This document shows, one piece after another, positions 32,369 through 39,913 of a DNA stretch of 39,913 nt. Position 1 is the stretch's first letter, and every line of letters starts with the position of its first letter. The translations under genes were made by a program, and so were the position numbers. The stretch is from positions 1-39,913 of the forward strand of contig JADGPO010000002.1 in NCBI GenBank assembly GCA_017882405.1, in the 5' to 3' direction. Origin of the DNA: Solirubrobacteraceae bacterium. GTDB lineage: Bacteria; Actinomycetota; Thermoleophilia; Solirubrobacterales; Solirubrobacteraceae. The notes under the pieces are model-generated. The model was given only the letters and a program-made list of their open reading frames with translations, searched no databases and had not been told where the DNA came from.

Positions 32369-32687
32369 CCTCAACGGCGGCGGCGGCGGCGGCCGCGGCG
32401 GCGACGGCGACGGCGACGGCGGCGGCGGCGGAGGCGCGCTGGGTCTACGCGGCAAAATCTGGGCCGACGTCGTTGACGCCGTCGACGGCCAAACGTGGTG
32501 CCCCGGCACCTACCACCTCAGCGCCACCGTCATGGACCTCGGCAGCCACGCCGTTCCGGTCGCGAATGGCCGGCTGCCGCTTCCGGCTCCGGCTGATCTA
32601 AAGCGGCAGTGTCGTCGGCGCCATTGCCACCCGGGCTCTTCGGTTGCGGGGGAGTCTGATTGGCCGTGGGTTCGGGCTGCGACGTGA
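32367..32687 (+). pseudogene. Possible C-terminal remnant of a Gly/Asp-rich protein
   Basis: Behind the GGC repeat the plus frame reads LGLRGKIWADVVDAVDGQTW, then CPGTYHLSATVMDLGSHAVP, a strand-rich, coding-like sequence that resembles the end of a secreted beta-sandwich protein. It has no start; the open frame meets AbiEi antisense sequence at its 5' end. The family is not identified. The sequence after [16 protein letters not shown] looks random up to the stop at 32685. Confidence 0.3.
32376..32435 (+). repeat. GGC/GAC trinucleotide microsatellite
   Basis: About 60 bp of nearly pure (GGC)n interspersed with GAC. In the plus frame it encodes Gly and Asp (GGGGGGRGGDGDGDGGGGGG), and in the minus frame Pro and Ser. 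It starts within ten bases of the point where the AbiEi gene loses similarity. Confidence 0.85.
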
Positions 32688-32784
32688 CGTTCCTGTAGCT
32701 GAGTCTGGCGCGAGCCGGGGGTGGGGGTTAGGCTGCGGCTCGTACATTTCGCCGTCATCGCGCAGACCGAGAAGGGGCCACTGC

Positions 32785-33609
32785 ATGGGCACGATCACCA
32801 CCACCGACGGGACGGAGATCTCCTTCAAGGATTGGGGCTCGGGCCAACCGATCGTGTTCAGCCATGGCTGGCCCCTTTCGGCCGACGATTGGGACACTCA
32901 ACTGCTGTTCTTTCTCGAGCACGGCTATCGCGTGATCGCCCACGATCGGCGTGGGCATGGACGCTCGAGCCAGACCGGCGACGGGCATGACATGGACCAT
33001 TACGCAGACGATCTGGCTGCGCTGACTGCCCATCTCGATCTACAGGACGCCGTCCACGTCGGGCATTCCACCGGCGGTGGCGAGGTCGTGCACTACATTG
33101 CCCGCCACGGCGAAAGCCGTGTCGCGAAGGCGGTCCTGATCAGTTCGGTGCCGCCGCTCATGGTGCAGACCGACGCCAATCCCGGCGGCCTGCCGAAGAG
33201 CGTGTTCGACGATCTTCAGGCCCAGCTTTTCGCCAACCGGTCGGTGTTCTACCGGGCCCTGGCGTCGGGCCCCTTCTACGGCTTCAACCGGCCCGGCGTG
33301 GAGCCCTCCGAGGCAATCATCGAGAACTGGTGGCGCCAGGGAATGATGGGCGGAGCGAAGGCCCACTACGACGGCATCGTCGCTTTCTCTCAGACCGACT
33401 TCACCGAGGATCTCAAGAAGATCACGGTGCCGGTCCTGGTGATGCACGGCGACGATGATCAGATCGTCCCCTACGCCGACTCCGGGCCGCTGTCTGCGGA
33501 GCTCGTGCAAAACGGGACGCTGAAGACATATAAGGGCTTCCCGCACGGCATGCCGACCACGCAGGCCGAGACGATCAACCCCGACCTGCTCGCGTTCGTG
33601 CACTCCTGA
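32785..33609 (+). CDS. Alpha/beta hydrolase, non-heme haloperoxidase (chloroperoxidase) type
   Basis: A 274-residue hydrolase: [32 protein letters not shown], the nucleophile in [20 protein letters not shown], the acid Asp in [12 protein letters not shown], and the His in FPHGMPTT. The N-terminus and SxGGGE elbow fit the cofactor-free haloperoxidase/arylesterase group. These enzymes make peracids from short acids and peroxide and also act as esterases. The ATG at 32785 follows GAAGGGG. It stands alone in the accessory region. Its codon use is slightly less GC-rich than its neighbours, so it may have arrived by transfer; that is a weak impression. Confidence 0.88.
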   Translation: MGTITTTDGTEISFKDWGSGQPIVFSHGWPLSADDWDTQLLFFLEHGYRVIAHDRRGHGRSSQTGDGHDMDHYADDLAALTAHLDLQDAVHVGHSTGGGEVVHYIARHGESRVAKAVLISSVPPLMVQTDANPGGLPKSVFDDLQAQLFANRSVFYRALASGPFYGFNRPGVEPSEAIIENWWRQGMMGGAKAHYDGIVAFSQTDFTEDLKKITVPVLVMHGDDDQIVPYADSGPLSAELVQNGTLKTYKGFPHGMPTTQAETINPDLLAFVHS

Positions 33610-34585
33610 CCGACGCGGCCAGGGGGCTCGACGATGGCTAGGTTGCGTTCCGGCCGGCCTGCGCCATGCTGATCGATGGGGAAGACGTCTGGTTCGACGC
33701 CAGCGGCTTGCTGCTCGGCGTCGGCCAGGCTCACCTCCCACCCTGTGGCCGCTCTTCTTGTAAGACCGCGGAGTTCCTGATCCGCGCCCGTCTCGCGCGC
33801 CACCCGCCACGATGCCTGCGGCCTGCTTTGTTCAGCCGCCATCATCAGGTGGCTAGCGCGGCGACAACCAAAGGACGCAGGAACGGACATGAGGTCGCCT
33901 GCCCGGACTCCCGCTCTGTCGCCGACGCAGCACGCTGATCGGGGCTTCTGTTTCAGCCAAAATCCGGGGAAGAGCGGAAGCCGTACTGGCTCGAGGGGAC
34001 GTGCTGCGGGCCGTAGACTGCTGGTCGGAGGGGCCGGCGAGGTAGAGGCGGGCAGAGGAGTGCGTGCGCGCATGGCTGCAATCGGAATGCTCTGTGATCC
34101 TTGACGCAGTCGCCGGAGCGATCATTCTCGCCGGCACCGGTCGTTCCGCTACGGGCACTGGTGGTTCCGCGACATCCGTCAAAGCCATCAGGACGCGCCC
34201 TCCGCACCCGGAGCTGAGCACTCTGGGCGTCAAGCGGTCCGCTTCGCTCGTCAGCTACTGCCGGTCGACACCACCGACGGCGGGTAGCGGCGTCGATGAG
34301 TGCGCCGATGGCGAAGCGTGCCACACGGCGCAGACTCTGCGATGGAGATCGCGCGTTGCGATAGGCCTTGACCTGCGTCTTCCCGCGCGTGATGTCGGCG
34401 TTGATGCGACCACGGACCCGAGGCAGCTTCACGACCTCACCCGCGTCCGGGTACACCGAGTCACACGATCCGGCCGGTGTTGGGAGTTTTGCGCTGCCGC
34501 CCGCCGTGAGGGGCGATACCGGGCTGCTCATCTTCGCATCGTTCGCCCGAGGGGACATCGAAGCGGAGATCCGCCTCGCGAGCGA
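33610..34585. other. 976-bp stretch without a supported gene
   Basis: The longest frames here resemble nothing known and switch composition abruptly. A minus frame near 34350-34510 reads DAGEVVKLPRVRGRINADIT and RGKTQVKAYRNARSPSQSLR. It looks locally coding but has no clear start, family or partner. The stretch lies where the missing 3' end of the integrase should be, so it may contain debris of the integrated element. Confidence 0.4.
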
Positions 34586-35938
34586 CTAGCGACAGGTCCA
34601 TGGGGCGTGGATGCAGCGACCTTGCACGCGATCACTGAGCAATCCGACCCGGAAATCGTCAAGCCGAACCTCACGCACGCCCGCCCGTTTAAGCGTCCGC
34701 TTGAAGCGCTTGCTGACCTGACCGCGTTCGAGTGGATGGCCCGTGCGGGGATGACCGAACACCAGGTCGTCTTCGGCCTGGTAGGCGGAATCTTGAAAGA
34801 GCAGCTCAAGCGCGCGCCCAACGCGGTCGGCCATCGGCACAGCTCGGGAGGACAGCCGCGACTTTGGAGTCCGGAACTTGCCACGGACGTACGGCCGGAC
34901 GACGCGGACCTTTCGCGCGGCCCAGTCAACGTCCCGCCACCGCAGCCCGAGTAGCTCGCCCTGGCGCAGGCCGGTCATAGCGGCAGTGAGGTACAGCGCT
35001 CGGTCGACGCGTGCGAGGTCGTCCTCAAGTATCGCGTCCGACGTCGCGCGATAGAGATAGATCGCGGTTGCCGCCGAGCAGCCGAGCCGTTCTCCGACCG
35101 CCTTCCAGCCAAGGCGTTCGATGTCGCGAAACGCGCGTGCCTGCGCGGCGCGAGCGAGCGTCGCAGGCGTGTGCCGGCAGAACGGGGTCGTCGCAGCACG
35201 GAGCAGTGCGCCGAACTCGGTCTGATCGAGAAAGTGGATCTCCTGGTCGTCGTCCTCGGGCGAGGCTGGCTTGTCGACGACGCGGCACGGGTTGCGGTGG
35301 CACCAGCCCTTTGAGACCGCGAACTCGAAGATGCCGTTGAGGTGCACGTAGAGGTTACGGACCGTCTTCACCGACAGCGGCGCGAAACCTCGATCGAGGC
35401 GCTCGTCTTCGTCGAGGCAGGCATCGATGAAGTCCTCGACGTCGTCGGCCGTGATCTCATCGATCGGCTTGTCGCCGGAGTGCGGCGTGAAGTGAACGCG
35501 GATCTCCGACTCGTAGTTGGCGAGCGTGGTGTCGGGCTTGCGGCCGATACGGGCGAGCTGCTTGATTCGCCGATCGCCGGCCTCCGCGAGGGTCATCCGC
35601 TCGGTCACCGCCGGCGGCGCGGTGTCCGCGTCGATCATCAGCGCGCGCAGCCGCGCCTCGGCCTGTGTGCGAGTCAGGCCAGCGCGGGTTCCGGGCTCGC
35701 GCACCGGACCCAGCGAGCGCTTGATGATCCGGCCGCGGACGTACCACTGGCCGTACCACCGATTGCCCTTTTCGAACACGGCGCCGGTGGCGCGGGGACG
35801 ACGCCGCCGCGCTCGAGCGGCTTGGGGCTTGCTCGGCTGCTCCTGGCTCACGACCGAGTCGACGGTATCGGTCGGTCCGGCGTCGGCCTGCCGCAGCAGC
35901 GAGAGCTGATCGCCGTCACGGACTGGTGCGCTCGTCAC
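34586..35938 (-). pseudogene. Tyrosine-type integrase, catalytic C-terminus lost
   Basis: A 450-residue frame. Residues 50-110 are the arm-type DNA-binding domain (GAVFEKGNRWYGQWYVRGRI), 115-220 the SAM-like core-binding domain (YESEIRVHFTPHSGDKPIDE), and 310-430 the catalytic start with Arg325 in MTGLRQGELLGLRWRDVDW. After VREVRLDDFR, where the family has R-[FL]-H-D-L-R-H, similarity ends. The first His is Asp and the second His, the H/W and the Tyr nucleophile are absent, replaced by 20 random residues. It cannot recombine DNA. Residues 252-312 are an inserted helical segment (IERLGWKAVGERLGCSAATA) resembling an HTH. The GTG start overlaps the stop of a 36-codon ORF. Confidence 0.82.
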
Positions 35939-36045
35939 GACCGGCGGCGGGTGGAGGCTCCGCGCTCACGAGACTCGATCCACGCGTCGATTGACTCGCG
36001 TCCGCGCGGGACGCCGCCGCCGACGGGCTCGGAGAATTCAGGCAT
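35935..36045 (-). CDS. Small ORF translationally coupled to the integrase
   Basis: A 36-residue reading frame, MPEFSEPVGGGVPRGRESID followed by AWIESRERGASTRRRS. Its stop overlaps the integrase GTG (GTGA). The coupled arrangement suggests it is translated to regulate or deliver ribosomes to the integrase gene. It shows no known domain. Only a weak GAGATG precedes the ATG. Confidence 0.4.
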   Translation of the reverse strand: MPEFSEPVGGGVPRGRESIDAWIESRERGASTRRRS

Positions 36046-36162
36046 GGTTCATCTCGTCCGCGGGGCGGAGTCGAGGAAACGAAGCGTCTGACGTCGGTTT
36101 GGCGGCTGGGGCACGACGAGTCTCCTGCACTCTCGGCTGCGGACTCCCGCAGCACAAACCAC

Positions 36163-36187
36163 GATAACGCGATTGCGTTGATTACGC
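36163..36187. promoter_or_regulatory. Repeat cluster between integrase and HTH gene
   Basis: GATAACGC and GATTACGC are direct copies 17 bp apart, and AACGC-GATT-GCGTT (36166-36179) is an inverted repeat between them. They lie in an AT-richer patch upstream of the excisionase-like gene, within the divergent control region of integrase and HTH protein. It could be an operator for the HTH protein; inference. Confidence 0.4.
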
Positions 36188-36214
36188 TACGGTACATCGT
36201 CGAGAGGACGCTCC

Positions 36215-36943
36215 GTGACCGAGAACGAGCCAGACCCCGCCGACGACCCATGGCTCACCCTCGCCGAGATCGCCGAAGAGCTGAGGGTCAACCCGGCGAC
36301 CGTGAGGTTGTGGATCTCGCGCGGACGGCTCAAGGCGATGCGGGCCGGACAGCGCAAGCTCCTGGTTCGACGCTCAGAGCTCGACCGGATGCTCGCCTTG
36401 ACCGAGCCGTCGAGGGCCGCACCTGCGCAGCCGCGGATTCCGCAACCGCTGCGTCCGGTGTTCTCCCGCCCGCTTGCCGGGCAGGTCGCCAGGGCCAGAG
36501 CAAACATGGATCCGGCTGTCATCCGCGAGGCGATCAAGGCGATGCAGGAGGCCGAGGCCGTCTTTGACACATCGGTCCAGGCGAGCGACAACGCGCCGCC
36601 TGACCCCGGCTTCCCGCAGCGGATTCGCGCCGTTGCCGAGTCGAGCTTCCAGCGGGCCGAGGCGCTGGACCGCGCGTCGTTGATCCCGGGGTTCAGGTGG
36701 ACGCCGGTGTCAGACCCCGCTCCGGTGATTCGCTCGCACGAGCTCCGACCGGGAGGCAACCGTCCCGGTCCGCAACAGAAGTGGCAGAGCTACGACATGG
36801 CCGTCGAGCGGCTCTCCATCGCCGTTCAGGGAAACGTCATCAGCCTCGTGGCCGACGAGTTCCGAGAGATCGCGTGGGTGCTCAATCAGATCGCCGACGC
36901 GCTACTCGGCGAGTCGCCGGACACGCGTGGGCGGCGGGGATGA
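36215..36943 (+). CDS. Excisionase-family (MerR-type HTH) DNA-binding protein with C-terminal helical domain
   Basis: A 242-residue protein. Residues 13-60 are an excisionase/MerR-like winged helix: WLTLAEIAEELRVNPATVRL, WISRGRLKAMRAGQRKLLVR, then the SELDRML helix. The remaining 180 residues are helical, with a proline-rich linker and EAIKAMQEAEAVFDTSV, and match no family I recognise. An excisionase has about 70 residues, so this is more likely a regulator of the integrated element. The GTG start at 36215 follows GAGAGGACG. It is divergent from the integrase, the usual place for an element's control gene. Confidence 0.7.
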   Translation: MTENEPDPADDPWLTLAEIAEELRVNPATVRLWISRGRLKAMRAGQRKLLVRRSELDRMLALTEPSRAAPAQPRIPQPLRPVFSRPLAGQVARARANMDPAVIREAIKAMQEAEAVFDTSVQASDNAPPDPGFPQRIRAVAESSFQRAEALDRASLIPGFRWTPVSDPAPVIRSHELRPGGNRPGPQQKWQSYDMAVERLSIAVQGNVISLVADEFREIAWVLNQIADALLGESPDTRGRRG

Positions 36944-37002
36944 GCGCTCAGGCCCGGTCCGCATCTCGTGGAACTGCGCGGACTCATCTGCGGACCACCG
37001 GC

Positions 37003-37096
37003 GACCGCCGTCCGCCCCGCCATGACTGGGATCAACGAGGCCCCCGGCGCTCTTGGTGGCAGGTCAGTGTTGGGGTAGGCGGGGCGGACGGCGGTC
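37003..37096. repeat. 19-bp perfect inverted repeat with 56-base loop
   Basis: The arm 37003-37021 (starting GACCGCCGTCC) is exactly complementary to 37078-37096. The loop of 56 bases has no further strong pairing. It lies in the 185-bp gap between the HTH gene and the wHTH/nuclease-like gene, 32 bp before the latter's ATG. It may be a terminator for the first gene, a binding site, or an origin or transfer structure of the element. Confidence 0.75.
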
Positions 37097-37128
37097 AGGA
37101 GACAGCATTTTGAGATGAGGGCTTGGTG

Positions 37129-38070
37129 ATGGGCAGGCAGGTCGTTGCGGGGCCCGGGAGTTTGAGGGTGGGGCGGTTCATCGGACGGTTGGGAGTGGTG
37201 TCGGTTCCAGCGGTGAAGGCTGGGCTGGATCTCGATCAGCGGGTGGTTCGGCGGCATGTGGCAAAGCTCGAGGCGGCCGGGTGGCTGGCTCGGGCGCCGT
37301 GGAGGTGGGGTGAGGGATCCGTGGTCTGGCTGACCGGCGCCGGCGTTGAGGGCGCCGGACTCGGGGGAGTGCGAGCGGTCGAGTCGCCGCCGGCGCCGAC
37401 GACGATCGCCCACGGCGTCCTGGTCGGATGGTCAGCAGCGCGAGCTGAGCACCGCAGCCGAGGGTGGAAGTCCGCGCGCGAGCTCGCGCTGGACCCCGAG
37501 CGCTGGGCCGTCCCGGCCCGATGCGAGCGTGGGTACACGCAGCAGCTGCCCGACCTCGCCGTCTGGCTCAACACGTCAAAGGCACCAGGGGCCGTGGTCG
37601 CCGAGAGCGGCGGTCGCCGCGAGGATCGCCAGAAGATGATCCTCGAAGGCTGGCGCGACGCGATCTGGGCCGGCCGCTACACCGTCGTGCGATACGACTG
37701 CGCCAGCCCATCCGTCGCCCACTGGATCACCCGCCTGGCCAAGAAGGTCGGGTTGACCAGCTCGACGTTCACCGCGGTCGTCCAGACGACCGCAGAACAG
37801 ATGCCTCCCTCTCCCCCGCCGTCTCAGCCACCGAGCCGGCGGTCGACACGCCGAAGCGCTCCTCCGAACCGGTGCGAGCGAACCATGAACCGAACCGGGG
37901 CGCCACCGGCGCGGACGCAATCGCCCCCACGGCCACTGCGACAGAGCGAGGCCCGGCCGATATCCGCGGCGCAGCCCGAGACGGCCGAAGCCGCCGCAGA
38001 GCGCGAGCGGCGCTACCGCGAGCTCTTTGGCATCGACGACGAGAAGCCCCGACGTCGGTGGCGCCGCTGA
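37129..38070 (+). CDS. Winged-helix protein with nuclease-like core (replication-relaxation-like)
   Basis: A 313-residue protein. Residues 12-75 form a winged helix (FIGRLGVVSVPAVKAGLDLD, VVRRHVAKLEAAGWLA, VWLTGAG). Residues 130-210 contain QQLPDLAVWLNTS, GAVVAESGGRREDRQKMILE and YTVVRYDCASPSVAHWITRL, an arrangement like the PD-(D/E)xK-type fold in replication-relaxation proteins of integrative elements and plasmids. A Pro/Ser/Arg-rich region and a charged helix (AAAERERRYRELFGIDDEKP) end the protein. Role probably replication or mobilisation; assignment is tentative. ATG 37129 is chosen over TTG and GTG codons just upstream. Confidence 0.55.
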   Translation: MGRQVVAGPGSLRVGRFIGRLGVVSVPAVKAGLDLDQRVVRRHVAKLEAAGWLARAPWRWGEGSVVWLTGAGVEGAGLGGVRAVESPPAPTTIAHGVLVGWSAARAEHRSRGWKSARELALDPERWAVPARCERGYTQQLPDLAVWLNTSKAPGAVVAESGGRREDRQKMILEGWRDAIWAGRYTVVRYDCASPSVAHWITRLAKKVGLTSSTFTAVVQTTAEQMPPSPPPSQPPSRRSTRRSAPPNRCERTMNRTGAPPARTQSPPRPLRQSEARPISAAQPETAEAAAERERRYRELFGIDDEKPRRRWRR

Positions 38071-38421
38071 CCCAAGCTCTGGCAGAGCCATGCCCTTGAC
38101 CAACCAACGCCAGCAACGAAGGAGGACTCGAGCCCGAGCGTCGGTGGTCAACCGCGCGATGAAGACCGCCGGCTGGCGCCGGCTCTCGCTACCGACCTCG
38201 CTCCGCTCGGTGAAGATCACGCGACGCGGCTGCAGCCGTACGTCGCCCTGACGACCGGCTCGCCGGGACAGACCGTCAGGCCTCTGCTTACCGGCCTCGG
38301 GCGATGACGTCAGGCGTGATTCGTGATGGCCGGGGCTGCCTCAAGGCGTCCGTATAGCCCCGGTTGGTGCGAAAAATCTGCGTACACCCCATGTGCGACG
38401 AGGGTCTGAGGGAGGGCCCTG
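38071..38421. other. 351-bp gap behind the element
   Basis: No supported gene. A 53-codon basic frame starting MPLTNQRQQRRRTRARASVV (38090-38251) is open but has no ribosome site or recognisable domain. Confidence 0.35.
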
Positions 38422-38649
38422 ATGGACACTCCGAGCGCCGACTGCTGGCGCCGGCGTCCGGTGGTGGATCGGCTATCGGACGCCGGCCAAGCGCGGTATG
38501 AGCTACTGAAGATCGATCAAATCGCCCATGCGTGGGCGGTGAGCTTGAACGCCCGTTTCGGGTGCTCACGCAAGCGCGACGCTGTAGGCAGTGCTCGACT
38601 CCTCACCGATCACGGGGCCTGGCCCGCCGCCGCCGGAACATCGCTTTAG
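38422..38649 (+). CDS. Hypothetical small protein
   Basis: A 75-residue frame, MDTPSADCWRRRPVVDRLSD and AGQARYELLKIDQIAHAWAV, then LNARFGCSRKRDAVG. AGGGAGGG five bases before the ATG is a good ribosome site. Codon use is mixed and no family is recognised. Its end overlaps by a few bases the stop of a convergent gene fragment, so it may itself be a fragment. Confidence 0.3.
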   Translation: MDTPSADCWRRRPVVDRLSDAGQARYELLKIDQIAHAWAVSLNARFGCSRKRDAVGSARLLTDHGAWPAAAGTSL

Positions 38650-38960
38650 CTGCCCCAGATGATTCCCCAATCGCCTCGGTCCCCCTGGCGTGGACCGAGT
38701 TCCCTGCCGGTCATTGCCATGTCCGCGCAGGACGTGATCGGCCAGCGCGCGAGGCCACCGCCGTGCATCCGCAGCCCGCTGCGGAGCGTGAACTGGAGCG
38801 TGAGCTTTCGTCCGGTCACGTGACCCAGGACGGGCAGCGACTTGCCGTAGTGGGTGAGGGTCCCGGTCACCTTCCCCCGATCCGTGACACGAACGCCGAT
38901 CAGCCGCCCAACGAGCGACAGGTCCGGGCCAACGCGGACCGTGGTGGACGGCGGCTGGCG
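38646..38960 (-). pseudogene. C-terminal fragment of an unidentified conserved protein
   Basis: The minus frame reads VRVGPDLSLVGRLIGVRVTD, GKVTGTLTHYGKSLPVLGHV, KLTLQFTLRSGLRMHG, then LGPRQGDRGDWGIIWGS and TAA. The patterned beta strands and the ordered end look like a true protein C-terminus. An in-frame TAG at 38961-38963 closes it upstream, and no good start exists apart from an internal GTG. The 5' part is missing or out of frame. I do not know the family. Confidence 0.4.
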
Positions 38961-39118
38961 CTAGCCGCCGAGCCCGTAGCCCCAGTTCCGTGGCCGTGTC
39001 GCGGGCCGGTGGCGGCTTGGCTTGGCTTGTGGGCTGATCCACGCGACCTGCCGCGACCGCACCCGCTGCGACGAGCTGTCGCGTCGTTCAGTTCTGATGT
39101 CTGTGCGAGAGCGCTGCG

Positions 39119-39520
39119 TCAGCCGGTGACGGGGTGCGCTGCCGGCAGCCCGAGTGGGGCGTTGACGTACTCATCGAAGCGAACCGGCGTCCCGTCCCGG
39201 ACCGTCCACGCGTGCGCGGCGGAATAGGCGAACTCCTCGCCCGTCGCGCGGAGCCGGCCGTGGGCGCTCACGAGCGCCACGACGATCTCGCCCCCGCTCA
39301 CGAGTTCCTTGAGGTCGACCTCGAGGCTCTCCCAGTGCTCTCCGATCCCCGCAAAGAAACCGCCGATCGACTGGCGGCCGTGGAAGTCGCCCCCATGAGG
39401 CAGCGTCGCCGGCGAGTGCCACTCGATCTGTTCGTCGAGCGCCGCCAAGACTCCGGGAACGTCACCGCGACCGAACGCCTGGTACAAGCCGCTTATGAGA
39501 TCAGCATCTGACTGGGACAT
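39119..39520 (-). CDS. SnoaL-like (NTF2 fold) nuclear transport factor 2 family protein
   Basis: A 133-residue protein of NTF2-like fold. MSQSDADLISGLYQAFGRGD is the N-terminal helix, VPGVLAALDEQIEWHSPATL the first strand, GRQSIGGFFAGIGEHW the pocket helix. The last strands are LVSGGEIVVALVSAHGRLRA and AHAWTVRDGTPVRFDEYVNA. SnoaL-like proteins bind or isomerise small hydrophobic ligands; the activity is unknown. GAGGAGGGG eight bases upstream supports the ATG at 39520. It is divergent from a MarR regulator, which probably controls it. Confidence 0.85.
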   Translation of the reverse strand: MSQSDADLISGLYQAFGRGDVPGVLAALDEQIEWHSPATLPHGGDFHGRQSIGGFFAGIGEHWESLEVDLKELVSGGEIVVALVSAHGRLRATGEEFAYSAAHAWTVRDGTPVRFDEYVNAPLGLPAAHPVTG

Positions 39521-39629
39521 AGCCCCTCCTCAGGGTTGGTGACCAACTCGCTACTGCCGGCTCAGTACTGCCACCAAGCCGTCTCAACACCATCTGTACG
39601 GCCACGGGTCCGTTGTGGATCACCGCAAC

Positions 39630-39675
39630 GCGCACGCTACGCCGACCACTATAATTTGTCAATCTACTTGTCAAA
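39630..39675. promoter_or_regulatory. Divergent promoters and repeats between SnoaL and MarR genes
   Basis: TATAAT (39650-39655) is a perfect rightward -10, 20 bases before the MarR ATG. Two copies of TTGTCAA (39656-39662 and 39668-39674) lie 12 bp apart. On the minus strand the copy nearer the SnoaL gene reads TTGACA, followed after 17 bases by TAGCGT, giving a leftward promoter. The repeats cover both promoters, suggesting a MarR operator. Notably AT-rich for this window. Confidence 0.5.
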
Positions 39676-39913
39676 ATGCCTCGCGACAAACCCCCCGACG
39701 CCGACCTCGCCCGGCTGCTCCTGAACGCCACGCGCACCTTCGAGCGCGAGATGATCGCCCGACTCGCACAGGCCGGTCTCTACATGCTCGCTCCGCGCCA
39801 CCTCCCAGTGCTCCGCGCGCTGGACCCAACCACCGGCACACGCGCATCCGTCATCGCCCGAGACGCCGGCGTGACACGCCAAGCGATCGCCCAGGTCGTA
39901 GCAGAGCTCGAAC
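39676..39913 (+). CDS. MarR family transcriptional regulator, cut by the window end
   Basis: The first 79 residues of a MarR-type protein: LARLLLNATRTFEREMIARL (dimerisation helix), LYMLAPRHLPVLRALDPTTG, then the HTH RASVIARDAGVTRQAIAQVV. The 3' half, including the wing and C-terminal helix, is beyond the window. The ATG at 39676 gives the standard N-terminus. It is divergent from the SnoaL-like gene, with promoter repeats between them. Confidence 0.8.
   Translation, partial: MPRDKPPDADLARLLLNATRTFEREMIARLAQAGLYMLAPRHLPVLRALDPTTGTRASVIARDAGVTRQAIAQVVAELE

Noticed and set aside
33853..34558. Overlapping minus-strand ORFs behind the integrase as real genes
   Set aside because: No domain, start signal or consistent codon bias; kept only as an unassigned stretch.

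Overview
The window is about 40 kb of very GC-rich DNA. Genes overlap tightly (ATGA, GTGA, TGATG), GTG and TTG starts are common, and several promoters sit so close to the start codon that the mRNAs look leaderless. Gene content points to a high-GC actinobacterium, most likely Thermoleophilia/Solirubrobacterales: a SigB/SigF-type sigma factor, an Actinobacterial holin-X/DUF3618/YihY/DUF4235 envelope-stress cluster, a membrane-anchored MurF, a mycobacterial-type alpha-methylacyl-CoA racemase and a Yx(F/W/Y)xxD lipoprotein. This placement is inference; there is no rRNA in the window.

Layout. 1-0.4 kb: a 5'-truncated D-2-hydroxyacid dehydrogenase. 0.4-6.6 kb: a TetR regulator divergent from a leucine/branched-chain acyl-CoA degradation operon (acyl-CoA dehydrogenase, HMG-CoA lyase, biotin carboxylase-BCCP subunit, carboxyltransferase). 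6.7-11.3 kb: a Dabb protein and an SDR, converging on a sulfite-oxidase-like molybdoenzyme and a 14-TM MFS exporter with a coiled-coil tail, then a transaldolase relic. 11.3-17.4 kb: a general-stress neighbourhood with a gamma-glutamylcyclotransferase-like protein, CsbD, dodecin, holin-X, DUF3618, a broken YihY, DUF4235, a Fur-MGMT fusion, a SigB-type sigma factor and a ferritin-like DUF892 protein. 17.4-22.0 kb: a cell-wall operon (hydrolase, MurF, two D-Ala-D-Ala ligases). 22.1-28.9 kb: metabolic genes (dienelactone hydrolase, DUF6295, ROK kinase, cytidylate-kinase-like protein, threonine aldolase, SDRs, alpha-methylacyl-CoA racemase, lipoprotein).

29.6-38.1 kb is an accessory island. It carries a complete MntA-HepT (type VII) toxin-antitoxin pair whose promoter contains three direct repeats 22 bp apart, a gutted AbiEi/AbiEii (type IV) pair, an alpha/beta hydrolase, a truncated tyrosine integrase with a coupled 36-codon ORF, an excisionase-type HTH protein, and a wHTH/nuclease-like protein behind a 19-bp inverted repeat. 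The right edge holds a SnoaL-like protein divergent from a MarR regulator cut off by the window end.

The most striking feature is not one gene. At least a dozen genes have lost their middle or one end, leaving abrupt in-gene junctions (dehydrogenase, SDR, transaldolase, a second sigma factor, YihY, another SDR, a VOC protein, AbiEi, AbiEii, integrase), while neighbouring operons are intact. This is either real, very recent deletion decay or a systematic assembly artefact, and raw reads would decide. The Fur-MGMT fusion and the MntA-HepT operator architecture are the best candidates for unusual biology.
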